Positions 1-11,316 of a stretch of DNA of 64,000 nt are shown here, in pieces. A program made the position numbers and the translations under genes. Position 1 is the stretch's first letter; every line of letters starts with the position of its first letter. Below the pieces are notes generated by a model, which was given only the letters and a program-made list of their open reading frames with translations, was not told the DNA's origin and ran no database searches. This DNA is from Terriglobia bacterium (GTDB taxonomy: Bacteria > Acidobacteriota > Terriglobia > Terriglobales > Acidobacteriaceae): assembly GCA_020072845.1 (NCBI GenBank), contig JAIQGF010000002.1:1-64000 (forward strand). The letters are read 5' to 3'.

Positions 1-238
1 GCGCGCGCCGACTTCGCCGACCACTTCGTCGCGGGCGTGGCTAGTGCCGGCGAGCATCCGCTCGACGCGCTCCTCGGTGGGCAGCACGATGGGGAGCCCG
101 TCGGTCCAGCCGCGGTCGTAGAACAGGCGCTGCAGATTATCTTCGGTGTCGGGTTCGAGCAGTGCCTGGCGCGCGCCCGTGTGCGACACGCCCTCGAGTT
201 CGGAGGCGTCGGCATTGCCGTTCACGCGCTTTGTCCAT
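1..238 (-). pseudogene. UGSC-like protein N-terminal fragment, fused to GT9 fragment
   Basis: Reading leftwards to the window edge, this open stretch contains the motif DRGWTDGLPIVLPTEERVER, which I associate with UGSC-type (thioredoxin-domain/selenoprotein-related) proteins of unknown function. It begins near the residues SWTKRVNG and runs off the window. It has no start codon of its own in a sensible place. It continues in the same frame from the glycosyltransferase fragment at 239-716 without an intervening stop. The two families are not known to me as a natural fusion. Together with the next two fragments this looks like a patchwork rather than a gene. Confidence 0.4.
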
Positions 239-797
239 GATGCCTGCCACACCGTCTGGGCGGAGAGCGCCTCGAGACAGTCGCTCCTCTTGCTCCCGAG
301 GCAGCCGTCCTGACCGCACGGCCGGCAGAGATACGGGCTCGTGACCACCACATGCCCGTCGCCCCACGGTCCCCAGCTCCTCTCCCCCGAGGGCCCGAAG
401 AGGGCGACCACGGGGACTCCCAGGGCCGTCGCCATGTGCATTGGCGCCGAATCCACGCCGAGGAAAAGTACCGCGCGCTCCAGGAGAGCCGCCAGGTCCG
501 CCAGGCTCGTCTGGCCGATGAGGTTGAGGATGGGTCGCCCGGCTCGCGCCTCTTCCACCCGGGAAGCGATCCGGCGGGCCACCTCCACTTCCGCGGGTCC
601 CGGCCCGCTCGTCAGCGCGACGGCCACCCGTGCCCCCTGGATGAGGCGAGCGATCACTTCGGCACAGCTCGCCTCCGGCCACGCCTTGAATAGCCAGCGG
701 GAGCTCGCGTCTCCGGCCGGACGACCAGGACAGGCCGGATGGCTTCGGCCGGGACCCCGCAGGCTCGCACGAGATCCAGGTTCGTCTCGACGACATG
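239..797 (-). pseudogene. GT9 (heptosyltransferase-type) glycosyltransferase fragments, frameshifted
   Basis: Positions 239-716 read as the C-terminal nucleotide-sugar-binding half of a family 9 glycosyltransferase. They contain SSRWLFKAWPE, then FLGVDSAPMHMATALGVPVV and ALFGPSGERSWGPWG, which is the hallmark of ADP-heptose:LPS heptosyltransferases. Positions 717-797 read, in a different frame, as a short piece of the N-terminal half (HVVETNLDLVRACG). About 25 or more residues that normally lie between these parts are missing and the frame changes near 700-720. The piece at 717-797 is in frame with the TonB receptor fragment upstream. No functional enzyme could be made. A chimeric assembly end or strong decay are the likely explanations. 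Confidence 0.55.
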
Positions 798-1481
798 CTG
801 CACCGCATCCTGCGAAATCTGCGACATCACCCGCGTGCGCCCGGCGTTCTCGACGAAGAATTCCTCCGTGTTGTCATTCCCGTCCAGCAGAAACGTGTTC
901 CCGTTCGCTACCCCTCGGAACGTCAACAAACCGAAATTTCCGTCGTTGGTAACTCCGGGAGTCAGCAGCACGAAGTTGTCTACGCGCCGCCCGTTGATCG
1001 GCAGCCCCAGGATTTGCTGGGTGTTGACGACAGTGGAAGCATCTGTCTTCGTAGCTTCCACCAGCGCCGCTTCCGCCGTGACCTCAATGCTCTCCATCCT
1101 CCCCGCTACTTTCAGCCTAATCTCGAGGTCGAGGTTCTGCCCCACCTTTAGTTCCAGGTTCCTCACTTCGTAACCCGAAAAGCCCTGGGCTGTGACGGTC
1201 ACCTTGTACCCGGGAGCGGGAACCAGGGAAGGCGCCGTGAACACGCCGGCCTGGTTCGTGGAGAGGGTACGGATAACGCCGCGTCCCTCACTGGAAATGA
1301 CGACGTTAGCTTTGGGTACCGACGCGCCCGATGGATCTCGGACAACGCCGGAGATAGCAGCGACTCCGCTGGCGGTTTGTCCAAATGCAGCGGCGCAGCC
1401 AAGAACTAGAAACGCCAAGAATGAGTACACAAAGATTTTTCTCATCTCTCCTCGCGAAAAAGCACGCCAGAGTTTATTCAT
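798..1481 (-). pseudogene. TonB-dependent receptor, N-terminal fragment
   Basis: The ATG at 1481 follows a GGAG. It is followed by a signal peptide ending AAAFGQ, a carboxypeptidase-regulatory-like domain (ISGVVRDPSGASVPKANVV), and the start of a plug domain (LPINGRRVDNFVLLTPG, FRGVANGNTFLLDGNDNTEEFF). In Acidobacteriota these receptors are usually about 1,000 residues with a large outer-membrane beta-barrel. Here the sequence is broken after QISQDAVQ at about 798, where such proteins normally continue with EFQV and the barrel. Instead the frame runs into glycosyltransferase sequence and stops at 654. It could serve oligosaccharide or metal uptake if complete; as given it is a fragment of about 228 residues. 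Confidence 0.7.
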
Positions 1482-1544
1482 CGCCTGTTCTCCTGCGGAA
1501 ATGGTTACAGGTTTGCTGCCCTGAGCGGGACAATGCCTGCACAA

Positions 1545-1857
1545 GTCGCCCTTCCGGCTTTACACGCCAGCTGCGGCGGTGATGCCGCGTTGCGCTTTCC
1601 GGTCCGTCCCCAGTCAATTTTCATGGAACCAAAAATTCTAGGTTTGTTCCTACTATCGCGCAGTGCGGGCCGTCACCAATGTGGGTGACATGCTTGGGGC
1701 GTTGCGCGGGAGTGGCGCCGGGTTTTCCGCTTACCGAGACCCCGGCAAACTCGTCAACCGGCAATCATCAATCAATGTTGTTCGCCCCTTCTCCCCGCAA
1801 ACTTTTTTTCATCCCCCGCCTCCCCCGCGCATCTCAAACCTCGTTGGAGGATGAAAT
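1545..1857. other. Gene-free gap between TonB fragment and sod
   Basis: This stretch of 313 bases separates two divergently transcribed genes, so it should hold both promoters. I see no clear -35/-10 pair or inverted repeat that I would defend. A poly-T run lies at 1803-1810, about 50 bases before the sod start. Confidence 0.4.
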
Positions 1858-2505
1858 ATGGCTTTAAGAAGTGTGCCTAATCCCGGTGCAGGGCAGACTG
1901 CTCACGAACTGCCCCCTCTCCCCTACGACTTCGCTGCGCTTGAGCCCCACATTGACGCGCAGACCATGCAGATCCACCACGACAAGCACCACGGCGCGTA
2001 TGTCACCAACCTCAACGCCGCCCTCGACAAGCATCCTGACCTCAAGTCCAAGTCGGTCGAAGACCTGCTGCGCAACCTCGGCTCCATTCCGGAAGACATC
2101 CGCACCGCGGTCCGTAACAACGGCGGTGGCCATGCCAACCACTCCATGTTCTGGAAGCTGATGAAGCCCAATGGCGGCGGCAATCCCACCGGCGACATCG
2201 CCGGCGTGATCGGCCAGTTCGGCGGTTTCGAGCCATTCAAGGAGAAGTTCAACGACAACGGCGTCAAGCGCTTTGGCAGCGGCTGGACCTGGCTGGTGCG
2301 CACCAGCGCCGGCAAATTCGATCTGCTCAGCACCGCCAACCAGGACAGCCCATTACTGGACGGCAATTTCCCCGTCTTCGGCAACGACGTCTGGGAGCAC
2401 GCCTACTATCTCAAGTACCAGAACCGCCGCGCCGACTACCTCAAGGCCTGGTGGAACGTCGTCAACTGGGACGAAATCAACCGCCGCCTCAAGCAAGGCC
2501 GCTAA
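1858..2505 (+). CDS. sodA: Superoxide dismutase (Mn/Fe family)
   Basis: The product of 215 residues converts superoxide to oxygen and hydrogen peroxide. The ATG is preceded by TTGGAGG, a strong ribosome-binding site. All four metal ligands of the family can be placed: His40 in IHHDKHH, the His in NHSMFW, and Asp and His in DVWEHAYYL. The TANQDSP segment places the outer-sphere Gln where manganese enzymes have it, and the [11 protein letters not shown] context also fits, so Mn or cambialistic use is likelier than strict iron use. The N-terminus is about 14 residues longer than E. coli SodA and has no signal peptide, so the enzyme is cytosolic. A strong terminator follows. Confidence 0.95.
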   Translation: MALRSVPNPGAGQTAHELPPLPYDFAALEPHIDAQTMQIHHDKHHGAYVTNLNAALDKHPDLKSKSVEDLLRNLGSIPEDIRTAVRNNGGGHANHSMFWKLMKPNGGGNPTGDIAGVIGQFGGFEPFKEKFNDNGVKRFGSGWTWLVRTSAGKFDLLSTANQDSPLLDGNFPVFGNDVWEHAYYLKYQNRRADYLKAWWNVVNWDEINRRLKQGR

Positions 2506-2536
2506 TGTATCAGGGCACGACTTCAGTCGTGCCGCC
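2506..2536. repeat. Family B palindrome after sod
   Basis: Directly after the sod stop is a GGCACGACT-TC-AGTCGTGCC palindrome, preceded by TGTATCA. It is the inverted form of the element found at 24071 and 41928, where the palindrome is followed by CTGATACA. Confidence 0.7.
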
Positions 2537-2572
2537 AACTGGCAACTACCAACTGGTTTTTACGTGGGGAAG

Positions 2573-2605
2573 AAAAAAGCCCGGCCTCCATTGGCCGGGC
2601 TTTTT
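2573..2605 (+). terminator. Rho-independent terminator of sod
   Basis: An A-rich stretch leads into AAGCCCGGCC, a six-base loop and GGCCGGGC followed by TTTTT. The stem is 8-10 bp and GC-rich with a good T tract. It lies about 70 bases after the sod stop. Confidence 0.9.
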
Positions 2606-2660
2606 CGCTCTGAACTCACAACAAGTCCTGCTTGAGGATTGCAGTCCCCGGCGCCTTGCG

Positions 2661-2699
2661 AAAAAAAAGGTTTGTGGGCCCGGCGCCCTCGCCGGGGCC
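2661..2699 (-). terminator. Possible terminator of the M16 protease gene
   Basis: Read on the minus strand, GGCCCCGGC pairs with GCCGGGCC around a short loop (one bulge), and eight T residues follow about 8 bases later. It lies 130 bases beyond the end of the protease gene. The gap between stem and T tract weakens the call. Confidence 0.45.
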
Positions 2700-2796
2700 A
2701 AACTCAATCAGCTCAAAATTGCGGCTGCGGCGGGCGCCCTCGAACCGGGGTCCCCGGCACGCGCGGTTTTCGCGTGCTGGGGTGGTCGCCCGCCGC

Positions 2797-2830
2797 AACT
2801 GAAACTGAAACTGAAACTGAAACTGAAACT
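2797..2830. repeat. Tandem hexamer AACTGA array
   Basis: There are five to six near-perfect copies of the 6-base unit AACTGA, ending at the last codon of the M16 protease gene. The same unit (as CAGTTT) recurs at about 30262 and 54935. Confidence 0.9.
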
Positions 2831-5708
2831 ACTGCTGTCCTCCCGCGATGGGCTTGCCTTCCGTGTCCTGTGCCTCCACCGTGCCCAGGTCCAGCTTCTT
2901 CAGATCGGGCTCGATCTTGGCGCGGTCTCCGGCCACCACCACCACCATCTTGTCCGGCGAGACGTACTTTTCCGCCATCCGGTGCACATCCGCTGCCGTT
3001 ACCCCCTCGATCTTGGCCGGCAGCGTGCGGTAGTAGTCCGCCGGCAGACTGTAGACGAACAGGTTCGACATGGTGCGCGCCGTCTGGTTTGTGGTCTCGA
3101 AATCCGCGGTCAACCCGCGCACATTCGACTCCTTCGCCATCGCCAGCTCTTCCGGCGTCACCTGCCCCGCGCGCATCTTGTCCACCTCATTGAACACTTC
3201 CTTCACCGCCGGCGCCGTCACGTCCGTCCGGATCATGCTTCCGATGACGAACGGCCCCGTTCCGCGCCGGAACTGGAAGAACGAGAACGCGCCGTACGTG
3301 TACCCGTGCGCCTCGCGCAAGTTCAGGTTGATCCGGCTGGAGAACAGGCCGCCCAGGATGTCGTTCATCACCAGCACTGGCGCGTAGTCCGGGCTGCTGC
3401 GCTGCAATCCCACGTGCCCGATCCGCAGTGCGCTCTGCGGCGAGTTCGGTTTGTCCACGATTACGATCCGCCGCTTCAGCGTGTTTTCCACCTGCGGCGC
3501 CCGCGATGCCGTGGCTTGGCCCGTCCATCCGCCGAAATACTTCTCCGCCAGCGCCTTCAGTTGTGCTTCCGTGACGTCCCCGGCCACCACCAGCGCCGAG
3601 TCTTGCGGCGCGAAGCCACTCTTGTAAAACTTCACCATGTCCTCGCGCGTGGTCGCTTTCGTGGACTCCGGCGTCCCCGTCTCCAGGTATCCGTACGGGC
3701 TCTTGCCTCCATACACCTCGTGTAGCAGGACCCGCTGCGCCACCGCTTGCGGCTGGTCGTTCTGCTGGATCAGCGTGGTCAGCCGGCGTTTCCGAACCCG
3801 CTCGATCTCTTCCTCACGAAACGCCGGATGGATCGTCACGTCCGCCAGCATGTCGAACAGCTTGTCCGCGTTCTTGGTCAGCGCTGCAGCGCTCACCTGG
3901 GTCGCGTCCGCCGTCGAATTCGCGGCCAGCGTCGCCCCGATCTGCGCGATGTCATCCGCCAGTTGCGGCGACGTCCGTTTTTCCGTCCCCTCGTTCAGCA
4001 TCATCGCTGCGAACGACGCCAGCCCCGCCTTGTCCGGCGGATTGGCCTCGCTCCCGCGCAGCACCGTCAATTGCGCCGTCAACACCGGCAGCGCGTGCTG
4101 CTCCACCAGGTACACCGGCATTCCATTGGGAAGCTTGAACTGGGTCGGCACCGGCAGCAGCGGCGCCGACATCTTCCCCGGCGTCGGAGCCGTCGTCCGC
4201 CACGCATCGTTCCCCGGCCCGCCCGGCATCGCTTCCGCCGACTGCGGCACCGGACGCTTCGCCACGTCCTCCACCACCTTCTCGCCCGGCACGCCGTACA
4301 CCACCACGCGCGAATTCGCCGTCAGCGTCTCCGCCTGCTTCTTCACCGATTCCGTGGTCGCGTTTTCATAACGCGCCAGGTCTTTCGGCAGATATCCCGG
4401 ATCGCCCAGGTAGTGGTTGTACAGGTCGAGCATGTCGGCCTTGCCGCCGAACCCGCCCAGCCTCTGCAGGCCCTGGATCTTGCGCGTCTCGATGGTGTTG
4501 CGCGCCCGTTCCAGCTCCACTTGCGTGATCCCTTCCTTCTGTACCGTGGCCAACTCTTCCTCGATTGCCTTCTCCAGTTCTTCCGGCTTTACTCCCGGCT
4601 TGGCCGTCGCCTCGATCTGGAAGATCGACCCCAGCATCAGCGATTGCTGGTTCGCCTGTACGTCTTGCGCGATCTGCTTTTCGTACACCAGCTTCTTGTA
4701 CAGGCGGCTCGATTTTCCTCCGCCCAGCGTCAACGCCAGCAAATCGAGGTCGGCATCGCCCGGCTTGAAGTACGGCGCCGTAATCCACGCCAGATACACC
4801 CGCGGCAACTGCACCTTGTCGGTGATCACCGCCCGCCGTTCTTTGGTGATCGGCGGCGTTACCGCGTCAATCTTCGGCACCGGAGGTCCCGCCGGGATCG
4901 CTCCAAAATATTTCTCCACCTGCGCTCGGATCGTCTTCGGATCGAAGTCCCCGACAATCGCCACGCTCGCGTTATTGGGCGCGTAGTAGGTCTTGAAAAA
5001 GTCGCGCACGTCGTTCAACTCCGCACTCTCGATGTCGGCGTGCGACCCGATCACCTCGCCATAATAGGGATGGGTCTTGGGGAAGAGCTGGTGGTACATG
5101 CCTTCCTCCACCAGGTCGTAGGGCCGGCTCTCACCCTCGCGACGCTCGTTGCGCACCACGTCACGCTGGTTGGCCAGGTTCCGCCCGGTCAGGTTGTCGA
5201 TCAGCCATCCCATGCGGTCGCTCTCCAGCCACAACCCCAGTTCGAGCTGGTTGGCCGGCAGCGTCTCGAAGTAATTGGTGCGGTCGAAATCCGTCGTCCC
5301 GTTGATGTCGGTCGCGCCCGCCCCTTCCAGCAGCCGGAAGTGCTCGTTCGCCTTCACGTGCTTCGAGCCCTGGAACATCATGTGCTCGAACAGGTGCGCG
5401 AATCCCGTCCGCCCCGGCCGCTCGTTCGCCGGCCCGACGTGGTACCACAGGTCCACCGCCACCAGCGGCAGCCGGTGATCTTCGCTCAGGATCACCTGCA
5501 GTCCGTTCGCCAGTTTGTATTGCTCATACTTAATGGTAGGGAACTGCTGGCTCGCGGCCGTCGTCTGTGGTTGTCCCACCCTTGCCGCTGAAGGCTTTGC
5601 GGCAACCGGGTGGGGTTTTTCTGTCTGCGCCCACATCGGCGACGCGCTCATCGCCACGAGCATCACGACTGCCAGAACGAACTTCCACGCCCGTCCCACT
5701 GTTTTCAT
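2829..5708 (-). CDS. Secreted zinc metalloprotease, M16 family, two-domain
   Basis: The product of 959 residues is a pitrilysin/processing-peptidase-like protease. I chose the ATG at 5708 because AGGAG sits just upstream and a signal peptide follows (residues 1-28, ending SPMWAQ). Upstream in-frame sequence is repeat DNA. The first M16 domain carries the inverted zinc motif HLFEH at about 105-109. A second M16 pair follows after about residue 480 and has no HxxEH, as is usual for the structural half. The likely role is degradation of peptides in the periplasm. The gene faces sod tail to tail and is followed by the amidohydrolase in the same direction, about 400 bases upstream. Confidence 0.9.
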   Translation of the reverse strand: MKTVGRAWKFVLAVVMLVAMSASPMWAQTEKPHPVAAKPSAARVGQPQTTAASQQFPTIKYEQYKLANGLQVILSEDHRLPLVAVDLWYHVGPANERPGRTGFAHLFEHMMFQGSKHVKANEHFRLLEGAGATDINGTTDFDRTNYFETLPANQLELGLWLESDRMGWLIDNLTGRNLANQRDVVRNERREGESRPYDLVEEGMYHQLFPKTHPYYGEVIGSHADIESAELNDVRDFFKTYYAPNNASVAIVGDFDPKTIRAQVEKYFGAIPAGPPVPKIDAVTPPITKERRAVITDKVQLPRVYLAWITAPYFKPGDADLDLLALTLGGGKSSRLYKKLVYEKQIAQDVQANQQSLMLGSIFQIEATAKPGVKPEELEKAIEEELATVQKEGITQVELERARNTIETRKIQGLQRLGGFGGKADMLDLYNHYLGDPGYLPKDLARYENATTESVKKQAETLTANSRVVVYGVPGEKVVEDVAKRPVPQSAEAMPGGPGNDAWRTTAPTPGKMSAPLLPVPTQFKLPNGMPVYLVEQHALPVLTAQLTVLRGSEANPPDKAGLASFAAMMLNEGTEKRTSPQLADDIAQIGATLAANSTADATQVSAAALTKNADKLFDMLADVTIHPAFREEEIERVRKRRLTTLIQQNDQPQAVAQRVLLHEVYGGKSPYGYLETGTPESTKATTREDMVKFYKSGFAPQDSALVVAGDVTEAQLKALAEKYFGGWTGQATASRAPQVENTLKRRIVIVDKPNSPQSALRIGHVGLQRSSPDYAPVLVMNDILGGLFSSRINLNLREAHGYTYGAFSFFQFRRGTGPFVIGSMIRTDVTAPAVKEVFNEVDKMRAGQVTPEELAMAKESNVRGLTADFETTNQTARTMSNLFVYSLPADYYRTLPAKIEGVTAADVHRMAEKYVSPDKMVVVVAGDRAKIEPDLKKLDLGTVEAQDTEGKPIAGGQQ

Positions 5709-5733
5709 GAGAGATCTCCTTTGGATGTTTGCT

Positions 5734-5803
5734 GTCTGCACTGCTTGCGCTTTGTCATTGCGAGCGCGGCGTCTGCACTGCTTGCGCTTTGTCATTGCGA
5801 GCG
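5734..5803. repeat. 33-base direct duplication upstream of the M16 gene
   Basis: Two identical 33-base copies (5734-5766 and 5771-5803) that start GTCTGCACTGCTTGCG and end CATTGCGAGCG lie four bases apart in the leader region of the protease gene. A family C element follows at 5806-5850. Confidence 0.85.
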
Positions 5804-5805
5804 GT

Positions 5806-5850
5806 TTTGTCATTCCGACCCTGAGCGAAGTCGAAGGGAAGGAATCTGCT
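5806..5850. repeat. Family C element (inverted copy)
   Basis: The segment TGTCATTCCGACC, then a GAGCGAAGTCGAAGG core and GGAATCTG, is the reverse-orientation form of elements at 18408, 20323 and 54968 (AGATTCCTCG...CGGAATGACA). Confidence 0.7.
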
Positions 5851-6094
5851 TTTCCTGCCCGCTCGCCACTGCTGTTCAGACAATTCCTCAGTATACAAGC
5901 GCCTTGCGGCCTCCGCCGGTCACACACGCGCCCCGGGCACACGTACCCTCTCCCCCTCACATACGCATTCTTAGACCGTGCCGGTTCCATTTCGTAACCA
6001 GCCATCACAATTTTCTTCACCCGCGTCAAATTTTTCTGGGATGAATCGCGCCTGAAATCGACAATCGCCAATCGACAATCAGCAGTGGTTTTCG

Positions 6095-6137
6095 GTCCAG
6101 ATCACCCGATCACCGGATCACCCGATCACCCGATTGC
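6095..6137. repeat. 8-base GATCACCC/GATCACCG array at gene end
   Basis: About four units of GATCACCS run across the stop codon of the amidohydrolase gene. The same unit appears in inverted form inside imuB at 44316-44390 and at 48690. Confidence 0.8.
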
Positions 6138-7486
6138 TTCACCACCACCCCATCTTTCATCACAAACTGCACCTTCTCCAGCAGCGTGATGTCAGAAGTC
6201 GGATCCCCCGGCACCGCCACAATGTCCGCCAGCTTTCCCGGCTCAATCGTCCCCACATCCGGCATTCCCATCAGCGCTGCCGCATCCACGGTGGCCGACC
6301 TGATCGCCTGCGCCGGCGTCTGCCCGTACTTCACCCGCAGCCCGAACTCCTTGGCCGGATTGATGTTCCAGTCAAACCCGCCCGCATCGGAGCCGAACGC
6401 GATCTTCACTCCGGCCTGCAGCGCCCGCCGGAACGTATCCTCCGACACCTTTATCATGTCCAGCCACACCGGCGCGCCCGCCTTCGCACGCCCTTCCGCC
6501 ACGTACTCGCCCACGAACAGCGTTGGCACGAACCAGATTCCCTTGGCCACCATCGTCTTCATGTCGTCCGGCGCGATGTAGTCTCCGTGCTCGATCGAAT
6601 CCACTCCCGCCTCCACCGAGTTGTGCACCCCAAACATCGCGGTTGCGTGCGACGCTACCTTCCGCCGCTGCCGGTGCGCCTCATCCACGATTGCCCGCAG
6701 CTCATCCAGGGTGAACGTCGGCACGTCTTTCAGGACATTCCCCTCCAGGTAGTAGGAGCGGTCGCTATAGACCTTGATCCAGTCCGCCCCGTGCGATATC
6801 TGCTCCCGCACCGCCTTGCGGCAGTCGTCCGCCCCATCGCAGAACTGCACTCCGTGCGGCACCTGGATTTCCCAGTTGTATCCCTGCAGCGGATACGCCC
6901 CGGTCACATTCAGCGCCCGCGTCACCACCTGCATCCGCGGACCGGGCACGATGCCGTTGTTGATCGCCTTCTTGATATCCACGTCGGAATATCCCGCGCC
7001 CTCAGTCTCCAGGTCGCGCAACGTGGTGAACCCGTAATTCAGCGCATTGCCCGCCGTTGCCGCTCCCACGATCGCCCGGTACGGGTTCGACTGCTTCAGC
7101 AACTGCACGTCGTAATCTTCCGCCGTGATGTCTCCCTGCAACAGCACGTGCGTGTGCGTATCAATCAGCCCCGGCAGGCACGTCATTTGCGACAAGTCAA
7201 TTGTCTCTGCGCCCTCCGAGTCTTTTCCGAACACCGGAATTCCGCTAGAGCCTGATTCCCCAGTGCCTAGTCCGATCTGGTCGATCTTGTTGCCCTTAAT
7301 TAGGATCGGCACATTTCGCCGAACCTGACCGCTCTTCACATCGAGCAGCGCGCCGCACCGCAGCACCGTCGTCGACCGTCGACCGTCGACCGCCGACGGT
7401 TTCGCCTGCGCAAACGGCTTCTTCGGCCCGCACGCCAGCAGCATCCCCACCAGAATGATTGCAACCGCTGTGTACCTGTGCCTCAT
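6110..7486 (-). CDS. Amidohydrolase family protein, lipoprotein
   Basis: The product of 458 residues is a metal-dependent hydrolase of the amidohydrolase superfamily (imidazolonepropionase/prolidase-like branch). The ATG at 7486 follows GGGAGG. The N-terminus has a lipoprotein signal with LLACG, so it is probably anchored in a membrane facing the periplasm. The metal motif LIDTHTHVLLQGD (His-x-His) is present, as are HATAMFGV, IEHGDYI and FGSDAGG, which give the remaining His and Asp ligands. The substrate cannot be told from sequence. A CCGTCGA heptamer array sits in the linker after the signal peptide, and the last residues (SGDRVIR) are encoded by an 8-base GATCACCC repeat, so both ends carry repeat-derived sequence. 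Confidence 0.85.
   Translation of the reverse strand: MRHRYTAVAIILVGMLLACGPKKPFAQAKPSAVDGRRSTTVLRCGALLDVKSGQVRRNVPILIKGNKIDQIGLGTGESGSSGIPVFGKDSEGAETIDLSQMTCLPGLIDTHTHVLLQGDITAEDYDVQLLKQSNPYRAIVGAATAGNALNYGFTTLRDLETEGAGYSDVDIKKAINNGIVPGPRMQVVTRALNVTGAYPLQGYNWEIQVPHGVQFCDGADDCRKAVREQISHGADWIKVYSDRSYYLEGNVLKDVPTFTLDELRAIVDEAHRQRRKVASHATAMFGVHNSVEAGVDSIEHGDYIAPDDMKTMVAKGIWFVPTLFVGEYVAEGRAKAGAPVWLDMIKVSEDTFRRALQAGVKIAFGSDAGGFDWNINPAKEFGLRVKYGQTPAQAIRSATVDAAALMGMPDVGTIEPGKLADIVAVPGDPTSDITLLEKVQFVMKDGVVVKQSGDRVIR
7367..7400. repeat. CCGTCGA heptamer array inside the amidohydrolase gene
   Basis: Four copies of the 7-base unit GTCGACC/CCGTCGA, ending CCGACGG, encode the residues AVDGRRSTT between the lipoprotein signal and the catalytic domain. 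The frame is kept. Confidence 0.85.
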
Positions 7487-7921
7487 GTTTCCTCCCATTC
7501 TTATTACGCCTGTCATCCTGAGCGAGAGCGAACGCCCGAGTCGAAGGATCCCTGCATTGCCAGTATCACCCGAGCCATGACGCTTCCTCACGCAACTGCC
7601 GGCAATCGGCAATCGACAATCGGCAATCGGCAATGCTTTTGTCTCCTCTATTTCGCCGTGCATTCTACCTGACTGGTCACCAGCCACTAACCACTACCCC
7701 CTCTTCTGTGGAAATCTCCCGCAAATCCGGTCCCAAGTCGCCCCCCGCGCGCCTCGCTGGATGCACTCCCAATGCACCACTTTTCGGTCTTGTTCTCGCC
7801 CCCAAAACGCCCTAAATTCCACTTACCGCACTTCGTCCAGCCAGGGCCCCCAGCCGGCAAAGCACCGTCCCGTGAGTCAAGTTTCATTTCACTCCCGGTT
7901 TGGGCCAGATTGGAATAAAAA
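7487..7921. other. Gap between amidohydrolase and nrdJ, with repeats
   Basis: No gene is supported here. The stretch holds a family C-like element at 7514-7556 (GTCATCCTGAGCGA...GAGTCGAAGGATCC) and a GGCAATC/GACAATC heptamer array at 7602-7634 (GCCGGCAATCGGCAATCG and onward). Confidence 0.6.
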
Positions 7922-7973
7922 CTACAATATATGGTGCTGTGATCTTGACAGGCACAACATACAGGCGTACTGT
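7922..7973 (+). promoter_or_regulatory. nrdJ promoter with two NrdR-like boxes
   Basis: TTGACA at 7945-7950, a 17-base spacer and TACTGT at 7968-7973 form a plausible sigma-70 promoter. Two sequences like the core of the NrdR box (CwAtATaTwG) lie 30 bases apart, about three helical turns: CAATATATGG at 7925-7934 (9 of 10) and CAACATACAG at 7955-7964 (8 of 10). The second lies in the spacer between -35 and -10. Paired boxes overlapping the promoter are the usual layout for repression of ribonucleotide reductase genes by NrdR. The nrdR gene is not in this window. Confidence 0.55.
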
Positions 7974-8135
7974 GGCATCCCACAAAGGGTCCGAGAGGCA
8001 GGAAAACCCCCTCCCGGACTCGGCATTAAACGGCGGCCCAGGTGACCTTGAGACGCTGTTTTGGGCCTGGTAAATAGGGAACCGAAAACTGAAGACTGAG
8101 AACCGATAACGGGACCGCGCGCGAAGGAGAACCCC

Positions 8136-11192
<3,057 letters not shown>

Positions 11193-11316
11193 GGACTGGA
11201 ATGCGGGTGGTGCCCAGAATGGGAAGGCATTGCAAATCTGGGTACCACTTCCACGGTATAGACGATTTTGATGGCGAAACTTAGGCGAAACGGGCGACAC
11301 TGAATACGCTAATACT

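Noticed and set aside
3747-5591. Long plus-strand frame opposite the M16 protease gene
   Set aside because: Arg/His-rich composition typical of an antisense frame in GC-rich DNA, no motif, and fully overlapped by a gene with clear zinc motif and signal peptide.
7687-7983. 98-residue minus-strand frame between the amidohydrolase gene and nrdJ
   Set aside because: No ribosome-binding site, no motif, and it overlaps the nrdJ promoter and NrdR-like boxes.
7980-8135. Cobalamin riboswitch before the B12-dependent nrdJ
   Set aside because: No B12-box-like sequence is seen and the leader is too short and partly heptamer-like repeat (GAAAACTGAAGACTGAG).
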